In this document: positions 1-7,225 of the stretch, piece after piece
Position numbering within the stretch: the first letter of the stretch is position 1
Layout of the letters: every line of letters begins with the position of its first letter
From: Acidovorax sp.
GTDB lineage: Bacteria; Pseudomonadota; Gammaproteobacteria; Burkholderiales; Burkholderiaceae_C
Length of the DNA stretch: 18,776 nucleotides
Assembly: GCA_030150585.1 (NCBI GenBank)
Contig: JASLFM010000104.1
Span: 1-18,776, forward strand
Reading direction: 5' to 3'
Made by a program: the position numbers and the translations under genes
The notes under the pieces: generated by a model
Database searches by the model: none
Told to the model about the DNA's origin: nothing
The model's input: only the letters and a program-made list of their open reading frames with translations

Positions 1-88
1 ACTCCTTCCCATCCCGAACAGGACAGTGAAACGACTTTGCGCCGATGATAGTGCGGATTCCCGTGTGAAAGTAGGTCATCGTCAGGCT
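1..88 (+). rRNA. rrf: 5S ribosomal RNA, 3' part
   Basis: This is the 3' part of a 5S rRNA whose 5' end lies before the window. The conserved core CCCATCCCGAACAGGACAGT is present, followed by a typical betaproteobacterial 3' half. The last bases (GGTCATCGTCAGGC) are those expected to pair with the missing 5' end. A strong terminator follows about 15 bp later, so this is the last gene of an rRNA operon. The exact 3' end is estimated to within 2-3 bases. Confidence 0.95.
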
Positions 89-103
89 CTTACAGCAAGC
101 AAT

Positions 104-140
104 ACCCCTCAGTCTCAGCGACTGAGGGGTTTTGTTTTTT
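104..140 (+). terminator. Rho-independent terminator of the rRNA operon
   Basis: A perfect 11-bp stem (ACCCCTCAGTC at 104-114, GACTGAGGGGT at 120-130) with a 5-base loop is followed by a T-rich tract to base 140. It lies just after the 5S rRNA and 18 bp before the next start codon. It should therefore end rRNA transcription and insulate the downstream gene. Confidence 0.95.
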
Positions 141-157
141 AGAGCTGAGGCAATTGC

Positions 158-904
158 ATGCAGCTACAAGACATTCTCTTTTCCCAAGGTTTCGGCACCC
201 GACGGGTCTGTGCAGGCTTGGTGCAACACGGCATGGTTGAGATCCATGGTGAAGGTGGTGACGGCGCACCCAGATTGTGTACTGACGCCACCGAAGACCT
301 GCAGCCTGAAGGCCTGCGCCTGCGCGTGCAGGGAGTGGACTGGGCGTACCAACCCAAGGCGTATCTGATGCTGCACAAGCCGGCAGGAACAGAATGCTCC
401 CAGAAGCCCTCTGCATACCCCAGCATCTATACCTTGCTGCCCGCGCCGCTGCGCCAGCGTCCGAGCAAAAGCGCCGTGCAGGGTGTACAGGCGGTGGGAC
501 GATTGGATCAGGACACCACGGGATTGCTGCTGCTGAGCGACGATGGCCAGTTCATTCACCGCATGAGTTCGCCCAAGAAGCATGTCCCCAAGGTTTACCG
601 CGTACAGCTCAAGCATGCTGTAACGCCTGTGCAGATCGAGCGCCTGCTCGCGGGGGTCGTGCTGGACGATGACCCTAAGCCCGTCAAAGCAGCGGACTGC
701 CGGCAGCTTGATGAACATCACATCGACCTCACTCTCACCGAGGGCAAGTACCACCAGGTCAAGCGCATGGTCGCGGCCGTGGGCAATCGGGTGGAGGGCT
801 TGCATCGCTGGCGCATCGGCACGCTGGAGCTGCCTGCCGATTTGGCACCGGGGCAGTGGCGTTGGCTGGCAACCGAAGACCTGGCCCGGTTGGGGTTGAC
901 CTGA
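158..904 (+). CDS. rsuA: RsuA-family 16S rRNA pseudouridine synthase
   Basis: This is a pseudouridine synthase of the RsuA/RluB/E/F family that isomerises a specific uridine in rRNA. The likely target, by similarity, is the position equivalent to U516 of 16S rRNA. An N-terminal S4-like RNA-binding segment (about residues 2-60) precedes the catalytic domain. The signature GRLDQDTTGLLLLSDDG (residues 114-130) contains the catalytic aspartate D117. The later KYHQVKRM motif is also typical of the family. At 248 residues it is close to the usual RsuA length. The start at 158 follows a weak purine-rich site (CTGAGG) 8-10 bp upstream. It stands alone after the rRNA terminator, and no terminator is visible after it. 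RsuA fits better than RluB/E because of the short length and the D-T-T-G motif, but the exact target site is inferred. Confidence 0.9.
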   Translation: MQLQDILFSQGFGTRRVCAGLVQHGMVEIHGEGGDGAPRLCTDATEDLQPEGLRLRVQGVDWAYQPKAYLMLHKPAGTECSQKPSAYPSIYTLLPAPLRQRPSKSAVQGVQAVGRLDQDTTGLLLLSDDGQFIHRMSSPKKHVPKVYRVQLKHAVTPVQIERLLAGVVLDDDPKPVKAADCRQLDEHHIDLTLTEGKYHQVKRMVAAVGNRVEGLHRWRIGTLELPADLAPGQWRWLATEDLARLGLT

Positions 905-1022
905 TTCTGTGTGTTGCGGCCCGTTGCGCAAAAGCTTGATGTAGCTCTGGATGTTACGTCTTTGTAGCAGAGGGGCATTGGCTACGCCGCTAAACTTGCA
1001 CGTCCTGCAGAAAGTACTGTTT

Positions 1023-2012
1023 GTGAAGATTCTTGCGTCTGGATTTGGGGCCGCAGTGTTGGCCTGTGCTCTCTGGGGCTTCTCGGCTACGGCAGTGGCT
1101 GCAATGGCGCCTCCGGTGTTCGTGCTCAATTCGCTGGAGGCGAATATCAGTGTGATCGATCCGGAAACCTGGCAGGAAACTACGCGCATTCCCACAGGCA
1201 AGGAGCCGCACCATCTCTATCTGACGCCCGATGAGAAGTCGCTCATCGTGGCCAATGCACTTGGCGATACGCTCACCTTCGTGGACCCGCGTACCGCGCA
1301 GGTACAGCGTACCGTTCGCGGCATCGTCGACCCCTACCATCTGCGCTTTACACCGGATATGAAGTGGCTGATCACTGCAGCCAACCGGCTCAACCACGTG
1401 GACTTCTACCGCTGGGACGGCAAGGACCCCGTGCTGGTGCAACGCGTGTCTACGGGCCGTACGCCCAGCCACCTCTGGGTGGACAGCCGCAGCGCTACCG
1501 TGTATTCGACCATGCAGGACAGCGACGAGCTGGTGGCCATCGACATTGCGACCCAGGCCATCAAGTGGCGGACCCGCACAGGGGCCATGCCGGCCGACGT
1601 ATACGGCAGCGCCGACGACAAACTGCTTTTCGTGGGCCTCACGGGCAGCGACAGTGTGGAGGTATTCGACGTGTCGGGGCGCGAGCCTCGCAGCATCAAG
1701 CGCATCAAGACCGGCAATGGAGCGCATGCGTTCCGTGCAGCGGGAGATCGTCGACACCTGTTTGTGAGCAACCGGGTTGCCAACACAATCAGCAAGATCG
1801 ACATGCAAACACGGGAGGTGGTGGCCAGTTATCCCGCCCCTGGGGGGCCGGACTGCATGGAGGTATCGGCCGACGGGCGCTGGATTTACGTGAGCTCGCG
1901 CTGGGCGCGCAAGCTCTCGATCATTGACACCGTGGAAAAGAAAGTGGTGCGCCAGGTGAACGTGGGCAAGTCGCCCCACGGTGTCTGGACGCTCCTGCAC
2001 GCCCCCCGCTGA
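1023..2012 (+). CDS. Secreted YncE-like beta-propeller (YVTN repeat) protein
   Basis: The protein is a seven-bladed-propeller type made of repeated units such as VFVLNSLEANISVIDPETW and VFDVSGREPRSIKRIKTG, in the YncE/YVTN family. I place the start at GTG 1023 because it opens a clean Sec signal peptide: basic VK, a hydrophobic core to about residue 25, then AVAA. The upstream in-frame start at 951 would add 24 residues unlike a signal sequence. The mature protein would be periplasmic and about 300 residues long. YncE-type propellers bind ligands or DNA or act as scaffolds; no catalytic residues can be assigned. The next gene starts 22 bp later, so the two are probably co-transcribed. The family assignment is firm; the function is unknown. 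Confidence 0.82.
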   Translation: MKILASGFGAAVLACALWGFSATAVAAMAPPVFVLNSLEANISVIDPETWQETTRIPTGKEPHHLYLTPDEKSLIVANALGDTLTFVDPRTAQVQRTVRGIVDPYHLRFTPDMKWLITAANRLNHVDFYRWDGKDPVLVQRVSTGRTPSHLWVDSRSATVYSTMQDSDELVAIDIATQAIKWRTRTGAMPADVYGSADDKLLFVGLTGSDSVEVFDVSGREPRSIKRIKTGNGAHAFRAAGDRRHLFVSNRVANTISKIDMQTREVVASYPAPGGPDCMEVSADGRWIYVSSRWARKLSIIDTVEKKVVRQVNVGKSPHGVWTLLHAPR

Positions 2013-2034
2013 CGGTGGATTCGGAGTGTCTTCC

Positions 2035-2838
2035 ATGCGCGGCCCCTGGAAGATTGCTGCCATTGCCTATTGGATAGCGGTTTGCTCTGTGCCGGCCGGT
2101 GCGACGGCCTCCGACGACTGCCAAAAGCCCCTGTACCTGACTTTCGATACCGGCCATATGGAGATTGCGCCGCTGGTGGCTGAAGTACTGCAGAGGCAGC
2201 AGGTCCGTGTGACCTTCTTTGCAGCCCAGGAGGCTACCAAGCAAGGGGATGGAAGCTTGGGTAACTACTGGGCACCCTGGTGGCGTGCCCGTGCGGCGGA
2301 AGGCCATGCCTTCGCATCGCACACCTGGGACCATGTGTATTGGCGGGCGGACCTGGGCACGGAGCAGTCTCCCCGGTTTCGTGTCAAGCCATCCGCAGGG
2401 ACTCGCAGTGGCGAGGAGTTCGTGATGGGGCCTGCCGACTATTGCGCCGAGATCGCCCACTCTTCCCAGCGGCTGCAGGAGCTGACGGGGCAAAAGCCCC
2501 TGCCGCTGTTTCGCGCGCCTGGCGGCAAGACTTCGGCGCAACTGCTGCAGACCGCCCGTGCGTGCGGTTATGCGCATGTGGGCTGGGCACCCGCGGGTTT
2601 TCTGGGCGACGAACTGCCGAGCGAACGCTACAGCAATGCCCTGTTGCTGCAGCGGGCGCTGGAACGCATCCGCAGCGGCGACATTCTGCTGGCGCACCTG
2701 GGTATCTGGTCGCGCAAGGACCCATGGGCGCCTGCCGTGCTGGAGCCGCTGATCGAGGGTCTGAAGGCACGCGGCTTCTGCTTCCGCACGCTGCGCGATC
2801 ACCCGGACTACCGGGCCTGGTTGGCCAAACACCCTTGA
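2035..2838 (+). CDS. Secreted polysaccharide deacetylase, PdaA-like (NodB homology domain)
   Basis: This is a carbohydrate esterase family 4-type deacetylase, expected to remove N-acetyl groups from a cell-wall or surface glycan in the periplasm. The chosen ATG has GGAG 8 bp upstream and opens a signal peptide (MRGPWKIAAIAYWIAVCSVP, cleavage near ATA-SDD at about residue 25). The NodB motifs are visible: TFDTG (36-40, with base D38), the zinc histidines in HTWDH (H96, H100), RAPGG (160-164) and the late histidine H221 in LLAHLG. The usual second Asp of TFDDG, a metal ligand, is Thr39 here. PdaA-type enzymes also deviate at this site (TFDNG), which suggests that subgroup. The protein has 267 residues. 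It sits 22 bp after the propeller gene and 28 bp before the hydroxylase gene. The substrate is unknown. Confidence 0.85.
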   Translation: MRGPWKIAAIAYWIAVCSVPAGATASDDCQKPLYLTFDTGHMEIAPLVAEVLQRQQVRVTFFAAQEATKQGDGSLGNYWAPWWRARAAEGHAFASHTWDHVYWRADLGTEQSPRFRVKPSAGTRSGEEFVMGPADYCAEIAHSSQRLQELTGQKPLPLFRAPGGKTSAQLLQTARACGYAHVGWAPAGFLGDELPSERYSNALLLQRALERIRSGDILLAHLGIWSRKDPWAPAVLEPLIEGLKARGFCFRTLRDHPDYRAWLAKHP

Positions 2839-2866
2839 GAGACTGTTAGAGAGAGCGAGACACGCA

Positions 2867-3838
2867 ATGGAGTGGCTGAGCAGCCTGTTCGACGATGCGC
2901 AACAGCGCCTGTTTGAGGCCGTGGTGGAGCCATTGCTCTTCATGACGGGCTGGGGCAACCTGCTCGAGGATGGCTATGCCGCGACGGGCTGGCTGCTCGT
3001 TGGATTGCTGCAGCTCGCTGCCATGTTGGTGCTCATCGCCCCGTTGCAGCGCTGGCGGCCGGTAGAGCCCGTGGTCGATCGCGCGGCGATCCGCACCGAT
3101 ATCCTGTACACGCTGATTCATCGTCTGGGCCTGTTCCGGGTGGCGCTGTTCTTCGCGCTGGGGCCGCTATGGGATGGCCTTTTCGGCACGCTGCGCGTGC
3201 AGGGCATCAGCACCTTCCACCTCGATGGCATCTGGCCCGGCGTAACGGATATTCCCTGGGTGAGCCTATTGCTGTACCTGGTGGTGTTCGACTTCGTGGA
3301 CTACTGGATTCATCGCGGTCAGCATCAATTCGAATGGTGGTGGAAGCTGCATTCGCTGCACCATTCCCAGCGGCAGATGACGATGTGGTCGGACAACCGC
3401 AACCATTTGCTGGACGACCTGCTGCGCGATTCGATCATCGTGGTCGTGGCCCAGTTGATCGGTGTGGCGCCGGGGCAGTTCATTGCCATCGTCGCCTTCA
3501 CACAGCTCAGCGAGAGCTTCCAGCACGCCAACCTGCGCCTGTGGTTCGGGCGGGTGGGGGAGCGGCTGTGGATCAGCCCGCGCTTTCACCGCGTCCACCA
3601 TGCAATCGGTATCGGCCACGAATCCGCAGGGCGGCAGACGCTGGGCGGGCACAACTTCGGCGTGTTGCTGCCCTGGTGGGACATGCTGTTCGGCACGGCC
3701 AACTTCGAGCAGCGCTATGACCCCACGGGCGTGCGCGACCAGGTCGAGCCCGACGCGCACGGGCGCGTGCGTGACTACGGGCGTGGGTTCTGGGCGCAGC
3801 AGTGGCGCGGGCTGTTACGCCTGGCGGGGCGTGCCTGA
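2867..3838 (+). CDS. Sterol desaturase/fatty acid hydroxylase superfamily membrane protein
   Basis: This is an integral-membrane di-iron oxygenase of the fatty acid hydroxylase superfamily. The three histidine clusters that bind the iron pair are intact: HRGQH (149-153), HSLHH (162-166) and HRVHH (241-245). A further histidine in the SFQH segment (H220) is in its usual place. Hydrophobic helices lie at about 41-60, 90-105, 131-148 and 188-212. Bacterial members hydroxylate or desaturate lipids, hopanoids, carotenoids or ether lipids, and the substrate here cannot be read from sequence. The start has GAGCGAG about 8 bp upstream. It is the third gene of a closely spaced run after two secreted envelope proteins, which fits an envelope-lipid role by inference. 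Length (323 residues) is normal for the family. Confidence 0.88.
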   Translation: MEWLSSLFDDAQQRLFEAVVEPLLFMTGWGNLLEDGYAATGWLLVGLLQLAAMLVLIAPLQRWRPVEPVVDRAAIRTDILYTLIHRLGLFRVALFFALGPLWDGLFGTLRVQGISTFHLDGIWPGVTDIPWVSLLLYLVVFDFVDYWIHRGQHQFEWWWKLHSLHHSQRQMTMWSDNRNHLLDDLLRDSIIVVVAQLIGVAPGQFIAIVAFTQLSESFQHANLRLWFGRVGERLWISPRFHRVHHAIGIGHESAGRQTLGGHNFGVLLPWWDMLFGTANFEQRYDPTGVRDQVEPDAHGRVRDYGRGFWAQQWRGLLRLAGRA

Positions 3839-3854
3839 ACTGGCTTGAACGCGC

Positions 3855-3860
3855 TATGCT
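3855..3860 (+). promoter_or_regulatory. Possible -10 element directly before the EI24 gene
   Basis: TATGCT matches the -10 consensus TATAAT at four of six positions and ends 6 bp before ATG 3867. A transcript from it would start at or next to the start codon, giving a leaderless or nearly leaderless mRNA. No Shine-Dalgarno sequence is visible before this ATG, which fits. The -35 region is weak, so the call is tentative. Confidence 0.3.
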
Positions 3861-3866
3861 CGCTCC

Positions 3867-4757
3867 ATGGGACTGCTCTTCGACTCCTTCTGGCGCGCAG
3901 TAGCCTACTGCGTACATCCGCGCGTGATCGCGCTGTCCGTGCTACCGCTGCTGCTCATGGCGGCGCTCGCGGGGGGGCTGGGCTATTTCTACTGGGATGC
4001 CACGGTGCAGGCCCTGCGCACGGCCCTCGAAACCACCGGCTGGCTTAGCAGCCTGTGGGACTGGCTCAAGGGCCTGGGCGTGAGCGATGTGCCCGCCGTC
4101 GTGGCGCCGCTGCTGGTCATTGTGGCCGTCACGCCGATGGTTGCTATTGTCTCGCTGCTGGTGGTCGGCGTGCTCATGGCCCCGGCCCTGGTCAGCCTGG
4201 TGGCGCAGCGGCGCTTCGCGGCGCTCGAGCGCAAGAAAGGCGGCTCCCTGCTGCTGAGCATCGGCTGGTCGCTCGGGTCCACTTTGCTGGCCCTCGTGGC
4301 GCTGGTGGTGTCCATACCCTTGTGGCTGGTGCCGCCATTGGTGCTGGTGCTGCCGCCCTTGATATGGGGTTGGCTAACCTACCGTGTTATGGCCTTTGAC
4401 GCACTGTCCGAACATGCGAACAAGGAGGAGCGTCGAGCCGTGTTTGCGCGCCACCGTTGGAGTCTGCTGGGCATTGGCGTGGTGAGCGGCTATCTGGGCG
4501 CCGCGCCGGGCATTGTCTGGGCCTCGGGGGTGGTGTTCGCCGCGGCCTTCCTGGTGCTCATTCCCGTGGCGATCTGGATCTACACGCTGGTGTTCGCCTT
4601 CTCGTCACTGTGGTTTGCGCATTTCTGCCTGGCAGCGCTGCAGCAACTACGCCAGGAGGCATCAGCACCGCCCGCCGACCCGCCAGCCCCTGTTGCCCTC
4701 CAAGAGGCCGCAGCGCCTGCGCTTCCGCCTGCCGCGCCCGGCCAGCCCTCCGTCTGA
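3867..4757 (+). CDS. EI24 domain-containing membrane protein
   Basis: This 296-residue integral membrane protein resembles the EI24/CysZ-type (former DUF540) family. Hydrophobic helices lie at about 19-42, 74-115, 128-170 and 195-250, with the family-typical amphipathic segments between them. The C-terminal 40 residues are rich in Ala and Pro and probably disordered in the cytoplasm. CysZ in enterobacteria is a sulfate permease, but this protein is longer and lies in no sulfur-metabolism context, so a transport role is only a possibility. There is no Shine-Dalgarno before ATG 3867. The preceding gene ends 28 bp upstream and the next gene begins 15 bp downstream. Confidence 0.8.
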   Translation: MGLLFDSFWRAVAYCVHPRVIALSVLPLLLMAALAGGLGYFYWDATVQALRTALETTGWLSSLWDWLKGLGVSDVPAVVAPLLVIVAVTPMVAIVSLLVVGVLMAPALVSLVAQRRFAALERKKGGSLLLSIGWSLGSTLLALVALVVSIPLWLVPPLVLVLPPLIWGWLTYRVMAFDALSEHANKEERRAVFARHRWSLLGIGVVSGYLGAAPGIVWASGVVFAAAFLVLIPVAIWIYTLVFAFSSLWFAHFCLAALQQLRQEASAPPADPPAPVALQEAAAPALPPAAPGQPSV

Positions 4758-4772
4758 TTATTTCTTCCAGCC

Positions 4773-5594
4773 ATGTCACCTACCTTCGGCCTCATCATCG
4801 TGGGCGATGAGATTCTGTCGGGCAAGCGCGCCGACAAGCATATGCCCAAAGTCATCGAACTATTGTCCGCCCGTGGGTTGGCCTTGTCTTACGCCGACTA
4901 TGTGGGGGATGACCCGCTGCGCATCACTGCTACGCTCCGGCGCGCGTTTGACTCGGGCGACGTGGTGTTTTCGTGCGGAGGTATCGGCGCCACGCCTGAC
5001 GACCATACACGGCAGTGCGCCGCAGCGGCTCTGGGGGCCGAACTCGTGCTGCACCCGGAAGCCGAGGCGCTGATCCGCGAGCGCATGCAGGACGTTGCCC
5101 GGGAGCAGGGGCTGCCTTACGAGCCTGACCGCGCAGACAATGTGCACCGGCTCAACATGGGGGTGTTTCCGATAGGCGCCAGAATCATCCCGAACCCTTA
5201 CAACAAGATCCCCGGCTTCACGTGCGTTGGCCCTGCAGGCGGTAGCGTGCATTTCGTGCCGGGCTTTCCCGTCATGGCCTGGCCCATGATCGAGTGGGTG
5301 CTGGAACAGCACTGCGCGGCCTGGTTCAACCGTGCGCCGCAGATGGAGCATTCCGTCATCGTCTACGGTGGCATGGAGGCTACACTCACGCCGCTGATGC
5401 AGCGCATCGAATTGGCCCACCCGGGCATCAAGGTTTTCAGCCTGCCAAGTGTGGACCATCCGGTGCATGGGCGCCATATCGAGCTGGGCGTGAAAGGGCC
5501 GGCGCCTGCGGTACCGGCCGCCTGGGTGGACCTGCAACAAGGTTTGCACGAATTTGGTGCAAAAATGGGCCCGGAGTTGGTGCGAAATTTGTAA
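4773..5594 (+). CDS. CinA N-terminal-type MoCF/molybdopterin-binding domain protein
   Basis: This is a competence/damage-inducible protein A-type protein (COG1058). It has the MoCF-binding fold shared with MogA/MoeA. The signatures are GDEILSGKRADKH (residues 11-23) and the nucleotide-binding-like loop SCGGIGATPDDHT (about 67-79). It lacks the C-terminal NMN-amidohydrolase domain of full CinA (about 400+ residues) and is a stand-alone 273-residue form common in betaproteobacteria. Family members act on ADP-ribose or related nucleotides; the activity here is not established. It is the last gene of the run from 1023. Its 3' end contains the upstream NtrC site of glnA (5543-5563), so coding sequence and operator overlap. 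Confidence 0.82.
   Translation: MSPTFGLIIVGDEILSGKRADKHMPKVIELLSARGLALSYADYVGDDPLRITATLRRAFDSGDVVFSCGGIGATPDDHTRQCAAAALGAELVLHPEAEALIRERMQDVAREQGLPYEPDRADNVHRLNMGVFPIGARIIPNPYNKIPGFTCVGPAGGSVHFVPGFPVMAWPMIEWVLEQHCAAWFNRAPQMEHSVIVYGGMEATLTPLMQRIELAHPGIKVFSLPSVDHPVHGRHIELGVKGPAPAVPAAWVDLQQGLHEFGAKMGPELVRNL
5543..5563 (+). promoter_or_regulatory. NtrC-type binding palindrome, upstream site of glnA
   Basis: TTTGCAC-N7-GTGCAAA is a perfect 7-bp inverted repeat that fits the NtrC consensus TGCAC-N7-GTGCA exactly. Its centre is about 146 bp upstream of the start predicted from the sigma-54 element at 5673-5688. That matches the distance of the strong NtrC sites in enterobacterial glnA enhancers. 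It lies within the last codons of the preceding gene. An ntrC gene is present at 8842. Confidence 0.85.
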
Positions 5595-5616
5595 ATCTGC
5601 CCGACGGTCCGTGTGT

Positions 5617-5633
5617 GGCACCAATATGGGGCT
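5617..5633 (+). promoter_or_regulatory. Second, degenerate NtrC-type site
   Basis: GGCAC-CAATATG-GGGCT matches 7 of the 10 conserved arm bases of TGCAC-N7-GTGCA, and its core resembles known enhancer sites. The centre is about 74 bp upstream of the predicted sigma-54 start and 72 bp from the perfect site. It may be a weaker site filled cooperatively. A lone half-site, TGGTGC at 5578-5583, lies between the two. Confidence 0.5.
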
Positions 5634-5672
5634 TTGCGGCCCCGCCATGCGTGAGGCTCTGATGCCCCAGCC

Positions 5673-5688
5673 TGGCACACAAACTGCT
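5673..5688 (+). promoter_or_regulatory. Sigma-54 (RpoN) promoter of glnA
   Basis: TGGCACACAAACTGCT has the invariant GG (5674-5675) and GC (5686-5687) separated by exactly 10 bp, and a full TGGCAC in the -24 box. Transcription should begin near 5699, giving a leader of about 37 nt that contains the glnA ribosome-binding site. With the NtrC sites upstream, this is the classic nitrogen-regulated architecture. Confidence 0.88.
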
Positions 5689-5735
5689 TTTCTTCCGTTG
5701 CATTTTTCAACAAGCGTTTTTCCTGGAGAACCCTG

Positions 5736-7151
5736 ATGGCCAAGACCGTTGCAGACGTGATGAAGATGGTGAAGGAGAACGAGGTCAAGTTCGTTGACTT
5801 CCGCTTCACCGATACCCGTGGCAAACAGCATCACACCACGGTGCCGGTGTCTCACTTCGATGAAGAGAAATTCACGTCGGGCCACGCGTTCGACGGTTCG
5901 TCGATCGCGGGTTGGAAGGGCATCGAGGCGTCGGATATGCAGCTCATTCCCGATCCGAACTCGGCCAACATTGACCCGTTCTTTGAGGAAACCACGCTGA
6001 TCCTGACCTGCGACGTCATCGAACCCAGCGACGGCAAGGCCTACGACCGCGACCCGCGCTCCATCGCCAAGCGCGCAGAGGCCTACTTGAAGGCCTCTGG
6101 TCTGGGTGACACGGCCTTCTTTGGCCCCGAACCTGAGTTCTTCATCTTCGACGGCGTGCGCTGGAGCACGGAGCCGAACAACACCTTCTACGAAATCGAA
6201 GAGTACGAGGCTCCCTGGAACTCGGGCGCCAAGCTCGAAGGCGGCAACCGCGGCCACCGTCCCACCGTCAAGGGTGGCTACTTCCCCGTGCCCCCGGTCG
6301 ACAGCACGCAGGACATGCGCGCCGAGATGGCCCTGGTCCTTGAATCGCTGGGCATCCCCGTCGAAGTGTTCCACCACGAAGTGGCGGGCGCGGGCCAGAA
6401 CGAGATCGGCACCAAGTTCTCCACCCTGGTGGAACGCGCTGACTGGACCATGCTGCAGAAGTACGTGATCCACAACGTGGCCAACACCTACGGCAAGACC
6501 GCCACCTTCATGCCCAAGCCCTACCACGGCGACAACGGCTCCGGCATGCACGTGCATCAGTCCGTGTGGAAGGATGGCAAGAACCTGTTTGCTGGAGACG
6601 GCTACGCCGGCCTGTCGGACTACGCGCTGTACTACATCGGCGGCATCATCAAGCATGCCCGCGCGCTGAACGCCATCACCAACCCCGGCACGAACAGCTA
6701 CAAGCGCCTGGTGCCCCACTTCGAAGCCCCGGTGAAGCTGGCCTACTCGGCCAAGAACCGCTCGGCCTCGATCCGCATTCCCTATGTGGCCAACCCCAAG
6801 GCCCGCCGCGTGGAAGCGCGCTTCCCCGATCCGCTGATGAACCCCTACCTGGGCTTTGCCGCGCTGCTGATGGCGGGCCTGGACGGCGTGGAAAACAAAA
6901 TCCACCCCGGCGAAGCCGCTACCAAGGACCTCTACCACCTGCCGCCCGAAGAGGACAAGCTGGTGCCCACCGTGTGCCACAGCCTCGACCAAGCTCTCGA
7001 AGCGCTGGACAAGGACCGCGCTTTCCTGACCAAGGGTGGCGTGTTCACCGACAGCATGCTCGACGCCTACATCGAACTCAAGATGACTGAAGTGACGCGC
7101 ATGCGCATGTCGGTGCATCCGGCCGAGTACGACATGTACTACTCGCTGTAA
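5736..7151 (+). CDS. glnA: Glutamine synthetase, type I (GSI-beta)
   Basis: The enzyme makes glutamine from glutamate, ammonia and ATP in the cytoplasm as a dodecamer. The 471-residue length is standard. Visible landmarks are the beta-grasp N-terminal domain, the metal-binding FGPEPEF (129-135), GQNEIGTKF (220-228), GSGMHVHQS (268-276), NPGTNSYKRL (316-325) and the NRSASIRIP motif (341-349). KDLYHLPPEE (397-406) carries the adenylylation tyrosine, Y400, so the activity is probably controlled by GlnE. A good Shine-Dalgarno (GGAG, 5725-5728) sits 7 bp before the ATG. The sigma-54 promoter and NtrC sites upstream indicate induction under nitrogen limitation. A terminator follows, so glnA is largely a single-gene transcript. 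Confidence 0.98.
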   Translation: MAKTVADVMKMVKENEVKFVDFRFTDTRGKQHHTTVPVSHFDEEKFTSGHAFDGSSIAGWKGIEASDMQLIPDPNSANIDPFFEETTLILTCDVIEPSDGKAYDRDPRSIAKRAEAYLKASGLGDTAFFGPEPEFFIFDGVRWSTEPNNTFYEIEEYEAPWNSGAKLEGGNRGHRPTVKGGYFPVPPVDSTQDMRAEMALVLESLGIPVEVFHHEVAGAGQNEIGTKFSTLVERADWTMLQKYVIHNVANTYGKTATFMPKPYHGDNGSGMHVHQSVWKDGKNLFAGDGYAGLSDYALYYIGGIIKHARALNAITNPGTNSYKRLVPHFEAPVKLAYSAKNRSASIRIPYVANPKARRVEARFPDPLMNPYLGFAALLMAGLDGVENKIHPGEAATKDLYHLPPEEDKLVPTVCHSLDQALEALDKDRAFLTKGGVFTDSMLDAYIELKMTEVTRMRMSVHPAEYDMYYSL

Positions 7152-7174
7152 TCCAGCGTGTAAAACCCCAGGAC

Positions 7175-7198
7175 AAAGGCGGCGCAAGCCGCCTTTTT
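7175..7198 (+). terminator. Rho-independent terminator after glnA
   Basis: AAAGGCGGC (7175-7183), loop GCAA, and GCCGCCTTT (7188-7196) form a perfect 9-bp GC-rich hairpin with a stable GNRA-type loop. A run of five T begins within the stem at 7194. It lies 23 bp after the glnA stop and separates glnA from the following genes. Confidence 0.93.
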
Positions 7199-7212
7199 CT
7201 TTGTTTTCGTTG

Positions 7213-7218
7213 GATACT
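7213..7218 (+). promoter_or_regulatory. Possible -10 element after the glnA terminator
   Basis: GATACT matches TATAAT at four of six positions and ends 7 bp before ATG 7226. It falls between the glnA terminator and the next gene, where a promoter for that gene and ntrBC would be expected. The mRNA would be almost leaderless, and no Shine-Dalgarno is visible at this ATG. No clear -35 box is seen. Confidence 0.3.
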
Positions 7219-7225
7219 TGCCCAC

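Noticed and set aside
841..860. Sigma-54-like TGGCACCGGGGC in the rsuA coding region
   Set aside because: No GC at the required 10-bp spacing with a TTGC-like context, and no target gene just downstream.
905..1022. Possible terminator or promoter between rsuA and the propeller gene
   Set aside because: I see no stable hairpin with a T-run and no convincing -35/-10 pair in these 118 bp.
4860..7187. Minus-strand open frame of 775 codons opposite the CinA-like gene and glnA
   Set aside because: It is a codon-bias shadow of two certain genes. The translation is rich in His, Arg and Gly with no recognisable domain, and it crosses the sigma-54 promoter and NtrC sites.
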